Assembly (NCBI GenBank): GCA_959026535.1
Contig: CAUFMB010000071.1
Span: forward strand, 1 to 7,242
DNA from: an uncultured Collinsella sp.
GTDB taxonomy: Bacteria; Actinomycetota; Coriobacteriia; Coriobacteriales; Coriobacteriaceae
DNA length: 7,242 nucleotides
Reading direction: 5' to 3'
The translations under genes were made by a program, and so were the position numbers. The notes below the pieces were generated by a model, which saw only the letters and a program-made list of their open reading frames with translations, searched no databases and was not told the DNA's origin. Below are positions 1 through 5,747 of the stretch, one piece after another. Numbering within the stretch: the first letter of the stretch is position 1; each line of letters opens with the position of its first letter.

Positions 1-10
1 CCGAATGCTC

Positions 11-32
11 GCCATCGAAATTTATCGATGGC
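11..32. repeat. Perfect 8-bp hairpin near left edge
   Basis: GCCATCGA (11-18) and TCGATGGC (25-32) are exact reverse complements around a 6-nt AT-only loop. No T-tract follows on the plus strand (the next bases are CTATTTCA), so it is not a convincing intrinsic terminator. It could be a 3'-end hairpin of a gene lying left of the window or a protein-binding site. The structure is seen directly; its function is unknown. Confidence 0.45.
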
Positions 33-53
33 CTATTTCAGACTGTAATGGGT

Positions 54-221
54 GCTCGCCACGAAACCGGGCCATCTACTACGTTTGACCCGATACCTCC
101 AACCATACCCGCGTTTTATTAAAAACCGCAGGCTTTCTACCTGCGGTTTTCTTTTTGCGCTGCTCGTTGTGGTTGAGGGTGGTGGCTTAAACGTAGTAGA
201 TGGGCGCGTTTCGTGGCGGGC
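54..221. repeat. 52-bp imperfect inverted repeat enclosing a terminator
   Basis: The arm at 54-105 and the reverse complement of 170-221 align without gaps over 52 positions, with about 41 identities by hand count. The outer 33 bp match at 29 positions, and the best block is CCATCTACTACGTTT at 72-86 against its exact complement at 189-203. The 64-nt centre (106-169) holds the terminator hairpin at 121-150, whose midpoint nearly coincides with that of the large repeat. No coding sequence of credible quality lies inside. It could be a small non-autonomous mobile element, a pair of inverted copies of a genome-wide intergenic repeat, or a large structured transcript end. I see no clear target-site duplication at its borders. 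Confidence 0.75.
121..150. terminator. Bidirectional intrinsic terminator
   Basis: CCGCAGG (126-132) pairs perfectly with CCTGCGG (140-146) around a 7-nt loop. The stem is extended by AAAAA (121-125) against TTTT (147-150), and the plus strand continues with CTTTTTG. On the minus strand the hairpin is followed by TTTTTAATAAAA, so it can end transcripts from both directions. It is the best terminator candidate for the minus-strand xth gene, about 140 nt past its stop codon, and for whatever gene lies left of the window. Confidence 0.88.
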
Positions 222-244
222 GGATCATGCGGATGCCCCCACGA
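211..244. repeat. Hairpin competing with the large inverted repeat
   Basis: TCGTGG (211-216) plus GGGC (218-221) can pair with GCCC (235-238) plus CCACGA (239-244), leaving one unpaired C at 217 and a 13-nt loop. The left half of this hairpin is also the outer end of the 54-221 inverted repeat, so the two folds exclude each other. On the minus strand it lies about 50 nt downstream of the xth stop and is not followed by a T-tract. Confidence 0.45.
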
Positions 245-291
245 GACCCAAAAATGGTCCGCCTTCCTTCGTCCCCGGGGAATCGTTGGGG

Positions 292-1110
292 CTAGAGCTC
301 CAGCGTGAGAGTGACAGGGCAGTGGTCGCTGCCAAAGATGTCGCCGCGGATGCCGGTGTCGCGCACGTTGCCGGCGATTGAATTGCTTACCAGGAAGTAG
401 TCGATGCGCCAGCCGGCGTTGTTCTTGCGAGCATTAAAGCGGTAGCTCCACCAGCTGTAGACGCCCTCGACGTCGGGGTTTGCCGCGCGCCAGGTATCGG
501 TAAACCCGGCGTTGAGCAGCTCGGTAAACTTGCCGCGCTCCTCGTCCGAAAAACCGGCGTTGCCGCGGTTGGACTTGGGGTTCTTAAGGTCGATCTCCTC
601 GTGCGCCACGTTAAAGTCGCCGCAGGTTACGACGGGTTTGCCGGTCTCGCGCTCAAGCGCGCTCAAAAAGCCGCGATAGGCATCATCCCAGGCCATGCGC
701 ACATCAATGCGCGCGAGCTCATTTTGGGCGTTAGGCGTGTAGACATCCACAAACCAAAACTTGTCGAACTCGAGCGCGCAGACGCGGCCCTCGGTTGCAG
801 CTTGGGCGACGAGCTCGGCTGCCTCGCCCTCACCGGCGTAGGGTAGCAGTGCGTCGGCGTACAGCACGCGCAGCGGTTCCTGGCGGCTAAAGACCGCAGT
901 GCCCGAATAGCCTTTGCGTTCGGCGTAGCTCCAGGTTTGATGATAGCCGGGCAGGTCAATATCGACCTGGCCCTCCTGCAGCTTGGTTTCCTGCAGCGCC
1001 AAGATATCGACGTCGAGTTCTTGCGCGATCTGGATAAAGCTCGGGTCCTTTTTGAGAACGGCGCGCAGGCCGTTGACGTTCCACGAGGCGAAAGTGTAAG
1101 TCTGAGGCAT
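292..1110 (-). CDS. xth: Exodeoxyribonuclease III / AP endonuclease
   Basis: This 272-residue protein belongs to the ExoIII/ExoA/APE1 family of Mg-dependent DNA repair nucleases, which cleave the backbone 5' to abasic sites and remove 3' blocking groups in base-excision repair. The family motifs appear in order. ASWNVNGLRA (8-17) supplies the metal-site Asn11. LALQETKL (37-44) carries the metal ligand Glu41. VDVYTPNA (121-128) contains the catalytic Tyr124. CGDFNVAH (163-170) has Asp165 and Asn167. RIDYFLVS (235-242) and the C-terminal GSDHCPV (260-266), with the Asp262-His263 pair, complete the site. Length is normal for the family (about 250-270), so it is intact. The start is supported by AAAGGA at 1115-1120, four bases before the ATG. 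It is a single gene divergent from sir2, and its likely terminator is the hairpin at 121-150. Family assignment is secure; the balance between AP endonuclease and 3'-exonuclease activity cannot be read from sequence. Confidence 0.97.
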   Translation of the reverse strand: MPQTYTFASWNVNGLRAVLKKDPSFIQIAQELDVDILALQETKLQEGQVDIDLPGYHQTWSYAERKGYSGTAVFSRQEPLRVLYADALLPYAGEGEAAELVAQAATEGRVCALEFDKFWFVDVYTPNAQNELARIDVRMAWDDAYRGFLSALERETGKPVVTCGDFNVAHEEIDLKNPKSNRGNAGFSDEERGKFTELLNAGFTDTWRAANPDVEGVYSWWSYRFNARKNNAGWRIDYFLVSNSIAGNVRDTGIRGDIFGSDHCPVTLTLEL

Positions 1111-1246
1111 GGTGTCCTTTCGACGGGGCTGGCAGGCTTAAGATTAGCGCAACAGGGGCGGTGGTGGGCTCCGCGCGTGCTGACCCAAAGGTTGCGTGCT
1201 GGGACATTGCCCGACGCTGCCCGACCAACAAGGACGGAGGACTCAT

Positions 1247-1999
1247 ATGACGCAGGCGATAACGGACTCCAAACAGGCCTCTGCCGCGCTGGCGGAGCTG
1301 TTCGGCACCCACAAGCGCGTGGTCTTCTTTGGCGGCGCGGGTGTTTCCACGGCGAGCGGCATCCCTGATTTCCGCAGCGTGGACGGCCTGTATCACCAGC
1401 AGTTTGCCTACCCGCCCGAGACTATGCTCTCGCATAGCTTTTACGAGGCGCATCCGGCCGAGTTCTTCGACTTCTACCGCACCAAGATGATCGCGCTTGG
1501 CGCTAAGCCCAACCGCTGCCACACCAAGTTGGCCGAGCTGGAGCGCGCCGGTAAGCTAAATGCCGTGGTGACGCAAAATATCGACGGCCTGCATCAGATG
1601 GCAGGCTCGCAGCGCGTGTTCGAGCTGCACGGATCGGTCCATCGCAACATTTGCCAGTCGTGCGGCGCGGTCTATAGCGCCGAGTGGATTTGCTCGCGCG
1701 AGCACGAGGACGCCGCGGGCGTGCCTGTGTGCCCTGCGTGCGGCGGGCGCATCAAGCCCGATGTGGTGCTCTACGAGGAGCCGCTCGACGAGCATGTGCT
1801 GACCGGCGCTGTTGCCGCCATCGCCGCGGCCGATGCCCTCATCGTGGGCGGGACCTCGCTCGTGGTGTATCCGGCGGCGGGCCTTACGCGCTACTTTACC
1901 GGCGATACGCTGGCCATTTGCAATCTTGCTCCCACCGATCAGGATGCAAATGCCGACCTGCTGATTTCTTGCGACATCGCGGCAGCGTTTGCGTTCTAG
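1247..1999 (+). CDS. cobB: Sir2-family NAD-dependent protein deacylase (sirtuin)
   Basis: Sirtuins remove acetyl or other acyl groups from lysines, consuming NAD+ and releasing nicotinamide and O-acyl-ADP-ribose. The 250-residue protein has the complete Rossmann core. GGAGVSTASGIPDFRS (29-44) is the NAD loop. TQNIDGLH (109-116) follows, then the catalytic His128 in ELHGSVH. Four zinc cysteines form C136-x2-C139 and C162-x2-C165. GGTSLVVYPA (residues about 198-207) closes the nucleotide pocket. The segment PDVVLYEEPL replaces the more usual VVxFGE, a variant I associate with other bacterial sirtuins. The Tyr-x-x-Arg pair of desuccinylases is not evident: the matching stretch reads FYRTK, suggesting ordinary deacetylase specificity (inference). 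GGAGG at 1236-1240, six bases before ATG 1247, fixes the start; an upstream in-frame ATG at 1196 lacks such a site. Its substrate is not indicated by the neighbours. Gene naming follows common bacterial usage. Confidence 0.95.
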   Translation: MTQAITDSKQASAALAELFGTHKRVVFFGGAGVSTASGIPDFRSVDGLYHQQFAYPPETMLSHSFYEAHPAEFFDFYRTKMIALGAKPNRCHTKLAELERAGKLNAVVTQNIDGLHQMAGSQRVFELHGSVHRNICQSCGAVYSAEWICSREHEDAAGVPVCPACGGRIKPDVVLYEEPLDEHVLTGAVAAIAAADALIVGGTSLVVYPAAGLTRYFTGDTLAICNLAPTDQDANADLLISCDIAAAFAF

Positions 2000-2019
2000 C
2001 CCGCGTGCGCGGATACAAT
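1989..2019 (+). promoter_or_regulatory. Possible promoter for the folPK operon
   Basis: TACAAT at 2014-2019 matches the sigma-70 -10 consensus at five of six positions, in an otherwise GC-rich gap. The nearest -35-like hexamer is TTGCGT at 1989-1994, at the end of sir2, with a 19-nt spacer that is longer than optimal. A start near 2026 would give a leader of about 65 nt. Plausible but weak; read-through from sir2 is the alternative. Confidence 0.35.
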
Positions 2020-2053
2020 AGAAAGACTGATTGCAAAGCAACCCCGCCGCCTG

Positions 2054-2081
2054 TGCCCGAGCGCGGTGGCGCGGGCATTTT
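2054..2081 (+). terminator. Terminator/attenuator-like hairpin before folP
   Basis: TGCCCG (2054-2059) pairs with CGGGCA (2072-2077), and CGC (2062-2064) pairs with GCG (2069-2071). This leaves a 2-nt bulge and a GGTG loop. Four T residues (2078-2081) follow directly, and the AGGAGG ribosome site starts at 2082. It could end sir2 transcripts, attenuate folPK, or shape access to the ribosome site. The T-tract is short, so termination may be partial. Confidence 0.45.
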
Positions 2082-2093
2082 AGGAGGATGTTC

Positions 2094-3821
2094 ATGGCGA
2101 ACGATAGCAAGACATGGCGGTGCGGAAAGTACGAGCTCAGCTTTGACCGCCCGCGCATCATGGGCGTCCTCAACGTGACGCCCGATTCGTTTAGCGATGG
2201 CGGGGAGCACTTCGACCCGGATGCCGCCATCGAGTACGGCCTGGCGATGCTCGATGCCGGCGCCGATATCATCGACGTGGGCGGCGAGTCCACGCGCCCC
2301 GGATTTACCCCGGTCAACCCCGACGAGGAGGCTCGCCGCGTGCTTCCCGTGGTGCGCGCGCTGGCCAAAGAGGGCGCCATTGTCTCGATCGACACGCGCC
2401 ACGTGGCGGTTGCCAAGGCGGCCGTGCGCTGCGGCGCCTCGATCGTCAACGACGTGACGGGCTTCACCGACCCCAAGATGGTCGAGTTTGTCGCGACGAG
2501 CACCTGCGGCGTTATCGTGATGCACGCCGGCGAGGTCGCGGCACCCACGCGCACGCATGCAACGGTGCAGCTCGATACCTCTGCTGCGGCGTTTGTTGCC
2601 GAGAAGGCACGCGAAGCGGCCGCCGAGGCTGCGCGCGAGGCCGAGAAGCCTGCCCGCCGTCGCCGTGGCAAGTTGCTGGGCGAGCCCAAGACGGAGGCCA
2701 AGCTGCCAGGCGGCGTGGTGCAGCCCTCGTTGCCGTTTGGCGATCCGGAGCCCGCGCCCGAGCCCACGGACGAGCAGAAGCAGGAGGCACCGGCCGCTGA
2801 AGAGGCCGCTCCTGTCTCCGAGGTCACCGCGACCCCTGAGCCCGCGCCGGAGCCCAATGACCGCCTGGCAGCCATGATGCGCCGCAGTGCCCGCCGCGAG
2901 GAGGCCTACGTGCCCACCTCTCAGCTCCGTCGCTTTACCCTGCCCGATTCGGCGCCCATCATGCGCCGCGTCATGGGCTTTCTGTCCGACCAGGCCCGCA
3001 CGCTTATCCATGCCGGCGTGTCGCGCGACCGCATCTGCATCGATCCCGGCCCGGGCTTTGGCAAGACGGCCAACGAAGACATCGTCATCCAGCGTGAGAC
3101 CGCCAAGATGGCGTCGCTGGGCTACCCGCTCATGTGCGCCGTGTCGCGCAAGCGTTTTGTGGGCGCCGTCTCGGGCGTGACCGAGGCCGCCGCGCGCGAT
3201 GCCGCCACGTTTGGCGTTTGCCTGGGTGCCATCCAGGCCGGTGCCAACATCGTGCGCGTGCACGACGTTACCGGCTTTGCGCAGTTCCTGAACGGTTACT
3301 GGGCTGTCGCCAAGCCGCAGCCGCGCCGTGCGTTTGTGGCCGTGGGCTCCAACCTGGGGCATCGTTGCGATAACATCCGCGCCGCCCGCGACATGATCGC
3401 CGAGATTCCGCTCACCTGCGTGTCCAACTGCTCGCGCATTTACGAGAGCGAGCCGGCCTACGAGACGCGCCAGGACGCATTTGCCAACGCCGTCATCGAG
3501 ATCAAGACCGAGCTGGCGCCGTTGGTGCTGCTCGATGAGCTTATGAAGATCGAGGCCGAGCTGGGGCGTGACCGCTCCAAGAAGTCCAAGGTCAACGGCC
3601 CGCGCACCATCGACCTGGACCTGCTGTGGATGGACGGCGAGACCCACGGCGGCAAAAAGCTGCGCCTGCCGCATCCGCTGATCGGCGAACGCGACTTTGT
3701 GCTGGTGCCGCTCGAGGACCTGATGCACGACCCGGCGCGGTTCTTCCGCTACAACGGCGTTGAGGTCAAGGAGCCCGAGGACCGCGTGGGCCATATCGTG
3801 GGCGAATTGGGGCGTATGTAG
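2094..3821 (+). CDS. folPK: Bifunctional dihydropteroate synthase-HPPK (DHPS-HPPK fusion)
   Basis: The 575-residue cytosolic fusion catalyses two consecutive folate steps. HPPK pyrophosphorylates 6-hydroxymethyl-dihydropterin with ATP, and DHPS joins the product to p-aminobenzoate. The DHPS half (about 1-405) has MGVLNVTPDSFSDGG (23-37), DVGGESTRPG (61-70), VSIDTR (97-102), IVNDVTG (117-123), MH (143-144), IDPGPGFGKT (316-325), SRKRF (351-355) and RVHDV (388-392). The HPPK half (about 412-575) has VGSNLG (417-422), YESEPAYETRQDAFANAV (450-467), GPRTIDLDLLW (502-512) with the metal ligands Asp507 and Asp509, and LPHP...RDFVLVPL (525-540). Between MH and IDPG lie about 174 residues where ordinary DHPS has about 50. 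The extra sequence is charged, Ala/Pro/Glu-rich and holds two PEPAPEP copies. Domain order is the reverse of the fungal and plant HPPK-DHPS fusions. AGGAGG at 2082-2087, six bases before the ATG, sets the start; ATG 2088 is too close to it. The stop abuts the next gene. DHPS is the sulfonamide target. Confidence 0.95.
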   Translation: MANDSKTWRCGKYELSFDRPRIMGVLNVTPDSFSDGGEHFDPDAAIEYGLAMLDAGADIIDVGGESTRPGFTPVNPDEEARRVLPVVRALAKEGAIVSIDTRHVAVAKAAVRCGASIVNDVTGFTDPKMVEFVATSTCGVIVMHAGEVAAPTRTHATVQLDTSAAAFVAEKAREAAAEAAREAEKPARRRRGKLLGEPKTEAKLPGGVVQPSLPFGDPEPAPEPTDEQKQEAPAAEEAAPVSEVTATPEPAPEPNDRLAAMMRRSARREEAYVPTSQLRRFTLPDSAPIMRRVMGFLSDQARTLIHAGVSRDRICIDPGPGFGKTANEDIVIQRETAKMASLGYPLMCAVSRKRFVGAVSGVTEAAARDAATFGVCLGAIQAGANIVRVHDVTGFAQFLNGYWAVAKPQPRRAFVAVGSNLGHRCDNIRAARDMIAEIPLTCVSNCSRIYESEPAYETRQDAFANAVIEIKTELAPLVLLDELMKIEAELGRDRSKKSKVNGPRTIDLDLLWMDGETHGGKKLRLPHPLIGERDFVLVPLEDLMHDPARFFRYNGVEVKEPEDRVGHIVGELGRM

Positions 3822-4523
3822 ATGATTGAGATGAATGTTGTAGCCGCCGGCACCGAGCTTGACGCCGCACGCGACGCGGGTCGCGAGGGTGTGTCCGCGG
3901 GCTGGTGCGCTTGGAACGCGGGCGAGGCGTCGTTGACGTTTTCGCTGGTCGTGCGCCCGGATGTGAATATGCATGCCTTCCACGGCCTGCCGTTTGTGGC
4001 GGCGATGGGCATGATGGACGCGCTTGTGGGCACGGCGTCGACGCCGGGCCTGGGCCTTGCCGGCAAAGTGGGCATTGAGTGGCCGAGCAATATCGTGTGC
4101 GGCGCGCCCGCGTTCGAGACGTCGTTCGCGCGCGTCGCCGTCAACGGCGGCGCCGGTGCCGCTGGTATGTTCGGTGCCGTAACGGTGGATATTGAGCGTT
4201 CGGCATTGAGTGAGCTCGGTGTGGATGTGGCTGACGAAGCGCTGGTCGAGGTGCTGTCCGCCGCCGTGCTGACCCGTGTGGACTCCTGGGCGGCTGTTGC
4301 CAACACGCCGCAGGGCGCCGCAGGTCCGCTGGCCCCCGTGCTGGGCGAGTACTTCGATATGGTGCCGCTGCTGGGACGCCAAGTTGCGGCGGTGTCGCCC
4401 AACGGTTTGCCGCTTGCGGTTGGCGTGTTTGCGGGTCTGGACATCTGGGGTCGCGCGACCATCAAGACCGATGCCGGCGAGCAGGAGTTTCCGCCCGAGG
4501 CCGTACGGATTCGCGGACTGTAA
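3822..4523 (+). CDS. Degenerate biotin-protein-ligase (BirA)-like protein
   Basis: The 233-residue protein resembles the catalytic plus C-terminal domains of biotin-protein ligase but lacks a DNA-binding domain and key active-site motifs. Matching landmarks in order are LTFSLVVRPDV (38-48, family LSLSxxLRP), LPFVAAMGMMDAL (56-68), KVGIEWPSNIV (82-92, family KWPNDI), a FGAVTVDIE strand (117-125) where ligases have GIGINV, and a C-terminal SH3-like part with PLLGRQV and AGLDIWGRATIKT. The GRGRxGR biotinyl-AMP loop is absent, WPND has become WPSN with Glu in place of the preceding Lys, and the KxxGIL segment is not recognisable. Ligase activity is therefore doubtful; it may be a non-catalytic or repurposed fold. 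The ATG follows the folPK stop without a spacer and has no good ribosome site, so translational coupling is likely. ATG 3831 is an alternative start. The convergent neighbour coaX supports the BirA relationship, since birA and coaX are often adjacent. Confidence 0.65.
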   Translation: MIEMNVVAAGTELDAARDAGREGVSAGWCAWNAGEASLTFSLVVRPDVNMHAFHGLPFVAAMGMMDALVGTASTPGLGLAGKVGIEWPSNIVCGAPAFETSFARVAVNGGAGAAGMFGAVTVDIERSALSELGVDVADEALVEVLSAAVLTRVDSWAAVANTPQGAAGPLAPVLGEYFDMVPLLGRQVAAVSPNGLPLAVGVFAGLDIWGRATIKTDAGEQEFPPEAVRIRGL

Positions 4524-4560
4524 CGCGAGGCGCCCGCGCCCAAAGATAACGATGACAACG

Positions 4561-4593
4561 AAGCCCTTCTCGGCCTGCACCGGGGAGGGCTTT
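4561..4593 (+). terminator. Terminator hairpin after the folPK operon
   Basis: AAGCCCTTCTCGG (4561-4573) pairs with CCGGGGAGGGCTT (4580-4592) over 13 bp, including two G-U wobbles, around the loop CCTGCA. The T-tract is only TTT before C. It lies 37 bp after the ligase-like gene and is the natural end of that operon. Convergent transcripts from coaX could also use it. Confidence 0.75.
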
Positions 4594-4624
4594 CGCATGA
4601 CTGCCGGGTGGCATCTCGGTCCTG

Positions 4625-4659
4625 TTCCTCAAAACTGAAAAATATTCGTTTTTGAGGAA
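4625..4659. repeat. AT-rich palindrome between convergent genes
   Basis: TTCCTCAAAA (4625-4634) and TTTTGAGGAA (4650-4659) are perfect 10-bp reverse complements. The 15-nt AT-rich interior is itself partly palindromic (GAAAAATATTC). The composition contrasts sharply with the GC-rich surroundings. It sits about 60 nt past the coaX stop, with the folPK-operon terminator on its other side. It could be a bidirectional terminator or the site of a DNA-binding protein. No ORF of substance occurs in 4524-4720. Confidence 0.65.
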
Positions 4660-4720
4660 TAGGCTTGGCGAATGTTTGCGGGGGGCTGTGGCATCGGGCG
4701 TGCTCGACTTAGGCCCCTGT

Positions 4721-5494
4721 CTACCCCAGCTCCTGCATGCGGCGGTAGATTTCGCAGATGCCCTTGATGGTGAGCTGTCCGTCGACTACGTCGAAGGCAT
4801 CGGTCGAATCGGCGACGATGCCGGCGAGACCGCCTGTGGCGATAACCGTGGCGTCCTCACGACCCAGCTCGCGCTTCATGCGCGCGACCAGGCCCTCGGC
4901 CATGGCGGCAGCGCCCACCACGGCGCCGACCTTGATGCACTCCTCGGTATCGCGGCCGATGGCGTGCTCGGGCGCCTCGAGCGGCGCGCTGGCGAGCTTG
5001 GCAGCACGCGCGGCAAGCGCATCCATGGAGATGCGGATGCCCGGCGCGATCGCTCCGCCAATGTAATAACCGTCCTCATCGATGACGTCGATATTGGTCG
5101 CGGTGCCAAAGTCCACCACGATTGCCGGCGCGCCGTAGAAAGTTTCGGCCGCAACGGCGTTGGCGACGCGGTCGGCGCCCACAGCCTGGGGACGCGCCGC
5201 GCGCAGCTTGGTCACCGCGGCCGTCTGCGGCCCAATGACGATGGCGTCCGCGGCAATGCGGTCGGCCACGGCGTGCCACTCGCGCGAGAGCTGCGGCACC
5301 ACGCCGGCAAAGGCGATCGCGTCGACCGCGTCGAGCGAAAGGCCGTACATCTTAAAGAAACCCATCAGGCGCACGTGGATCTCGTCGGCAGTATAGGAGC
5401 GGTCGGTGGGCATGCGCCACGACTGCACCAGCTCGTCTCCGTCAAACAGGCCCATGGCCGTCTGCGTGTTTCCCATATCGATAGCGAGCAGCAT
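4721..5494 (-). CDS. coaX: Type III pantothenate kinase
   Basis: CoaX phosphorylates pantothenate, the first committed step of coenzyme A synthesis. It belongs to the ASKHA fold, needs a monovalent cation and is not feedback-inhibited by CoA. The 257-residue protein starts with AIDMGNT (4-10, phosphate-1 loop). It then shows FAGVVPQL (62-69), GADRVAN (106-112) with the catalytic Asp108, VDFGTATNID (127-136, phosphate-2 region) and GGAIAPGI. Near the C-terminus is an ATGGLAG adenosine-type motif. The usual DFGTATT reads DFGTATN here, a mild variant. The start at 5494 is chosen because AIDMGNT must lie at the extreme N-terminus and GGAG (5500-5503) sits five bases upstream. The reading frame stays open to 5665, but that extension is low-complexity and not family-like. 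Length is normal. It runs convergent to the folPK operon and divergent from the PP2C-like gene, apparently as a single-gene unit. Confidence 0.96.
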   Translation of the reverse strand: MLLAIDMGNTQTAMGLFDGDELVQSWRMPTDRSYTADEIHVRLMGFFKMYGLSLDAVDAIAFAGVVPQLSREWHAVADRIAADAIVIGPQTAAVTKLRAARPQAVGADRVANAVAAETFYGAPAIVVDFGTATNIDVIDEDGYYIGGAIAPGIRISMDALAARAAKLASAPLEAPEHAIGRDTEECIKVGAVVGAAAMAEGLVARMKRELGREDATVIATGGLAGIVADSTDAFDVVDGQLTIKGICEIYRRMQELG

Positions 5495-5747
5495 GTCTAC
5501 TCCAGGTGTCGGCGTAAAAGGACGCGCACCATTGTATACGTGCCGTCGGCGCTGCTGCGCCGCGATTCGTCTGCGTGGGCGTTTGGACCCGTGTTCAGCT
5601 GAACCGAGTGCGACCGAAACGCCCGTTTTGCTGCCAGACTGTCGGCGACAAAGCGGGCGGTCCAAGCCCGCGGAAGCAGCCCTGGACGCGGCGCAGGACG
5701 GACCAGAGCCCGCCGCGCCCAGCCGGTGTGGACGATAAGGAGTAGAG
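5495..5747. other. Divergent intergenic spacer between coaX and PP2C-like gene
   Basis: This 253-bp gap is GC-rich and I see no convincing gene in it. Besides the possible coaX -10 element it contains a small hairpin, GCGGGC (5653-5658) with GCCCGC (5666-5671) around a 7-nt loop, about 76 nt before the PP2C-like start. No known riboswitch signature is recognised, and no good sigma-70 promoter is visible for the plus-strand gene. Confidence 0.5.
5531..5536 (-). promoter_or_regulatory. Possible -10 element for coaX
   Basis: On the minus strand the sequence reads TATACAATGG. TACAAT (complement of 5531-5536) matches the -10 consensus at five of six positions, about 30 nt upstream of the coaX ribosome site. 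No good -35 hexamer is seen 16-18 nt further upstream. Confidence 0.35.

Noticed and set aside
52..381. 109-codon plus-strand ORF over the left repeat region
   Set aside because: It runs through the terminator hairpin and both repeat arms, overlaps the end of xth, and has no ribosome site or family resemblance.
2601..2861. Frameshift or assembly error as the cause of the DHPS insertion
   Set aside because: The frame stays open, codon use resembles the flanks, and all catalytic motifs downstream are in frame, so a real in-frame insertion is the simpler reading.
1896..4598. Open frame of 900 codons on the minus strand opposite folPK and the ligase-like gene
   Set aside because: It is the antisense shadow of two well-supported genes. 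Its product is His/Arg/Gly-rich with no family motif, typical of long spurious frames in GC-rich DNA.
5495..5665. N-terminal extension of coaX
   Set aside because: The open frame continues upstream, but the CoaX family begins with the xxAIDxGNT motif, and GGAG sits at the right distance before the internal ATG at 5494.
5653..5747. Riboswitch in the leader of the PP2C-like gene
   Set aside because: Only a 6-bp hairpin and general GC-rich pairing are visible, and no conserved core of a riboswitch class I know is present.
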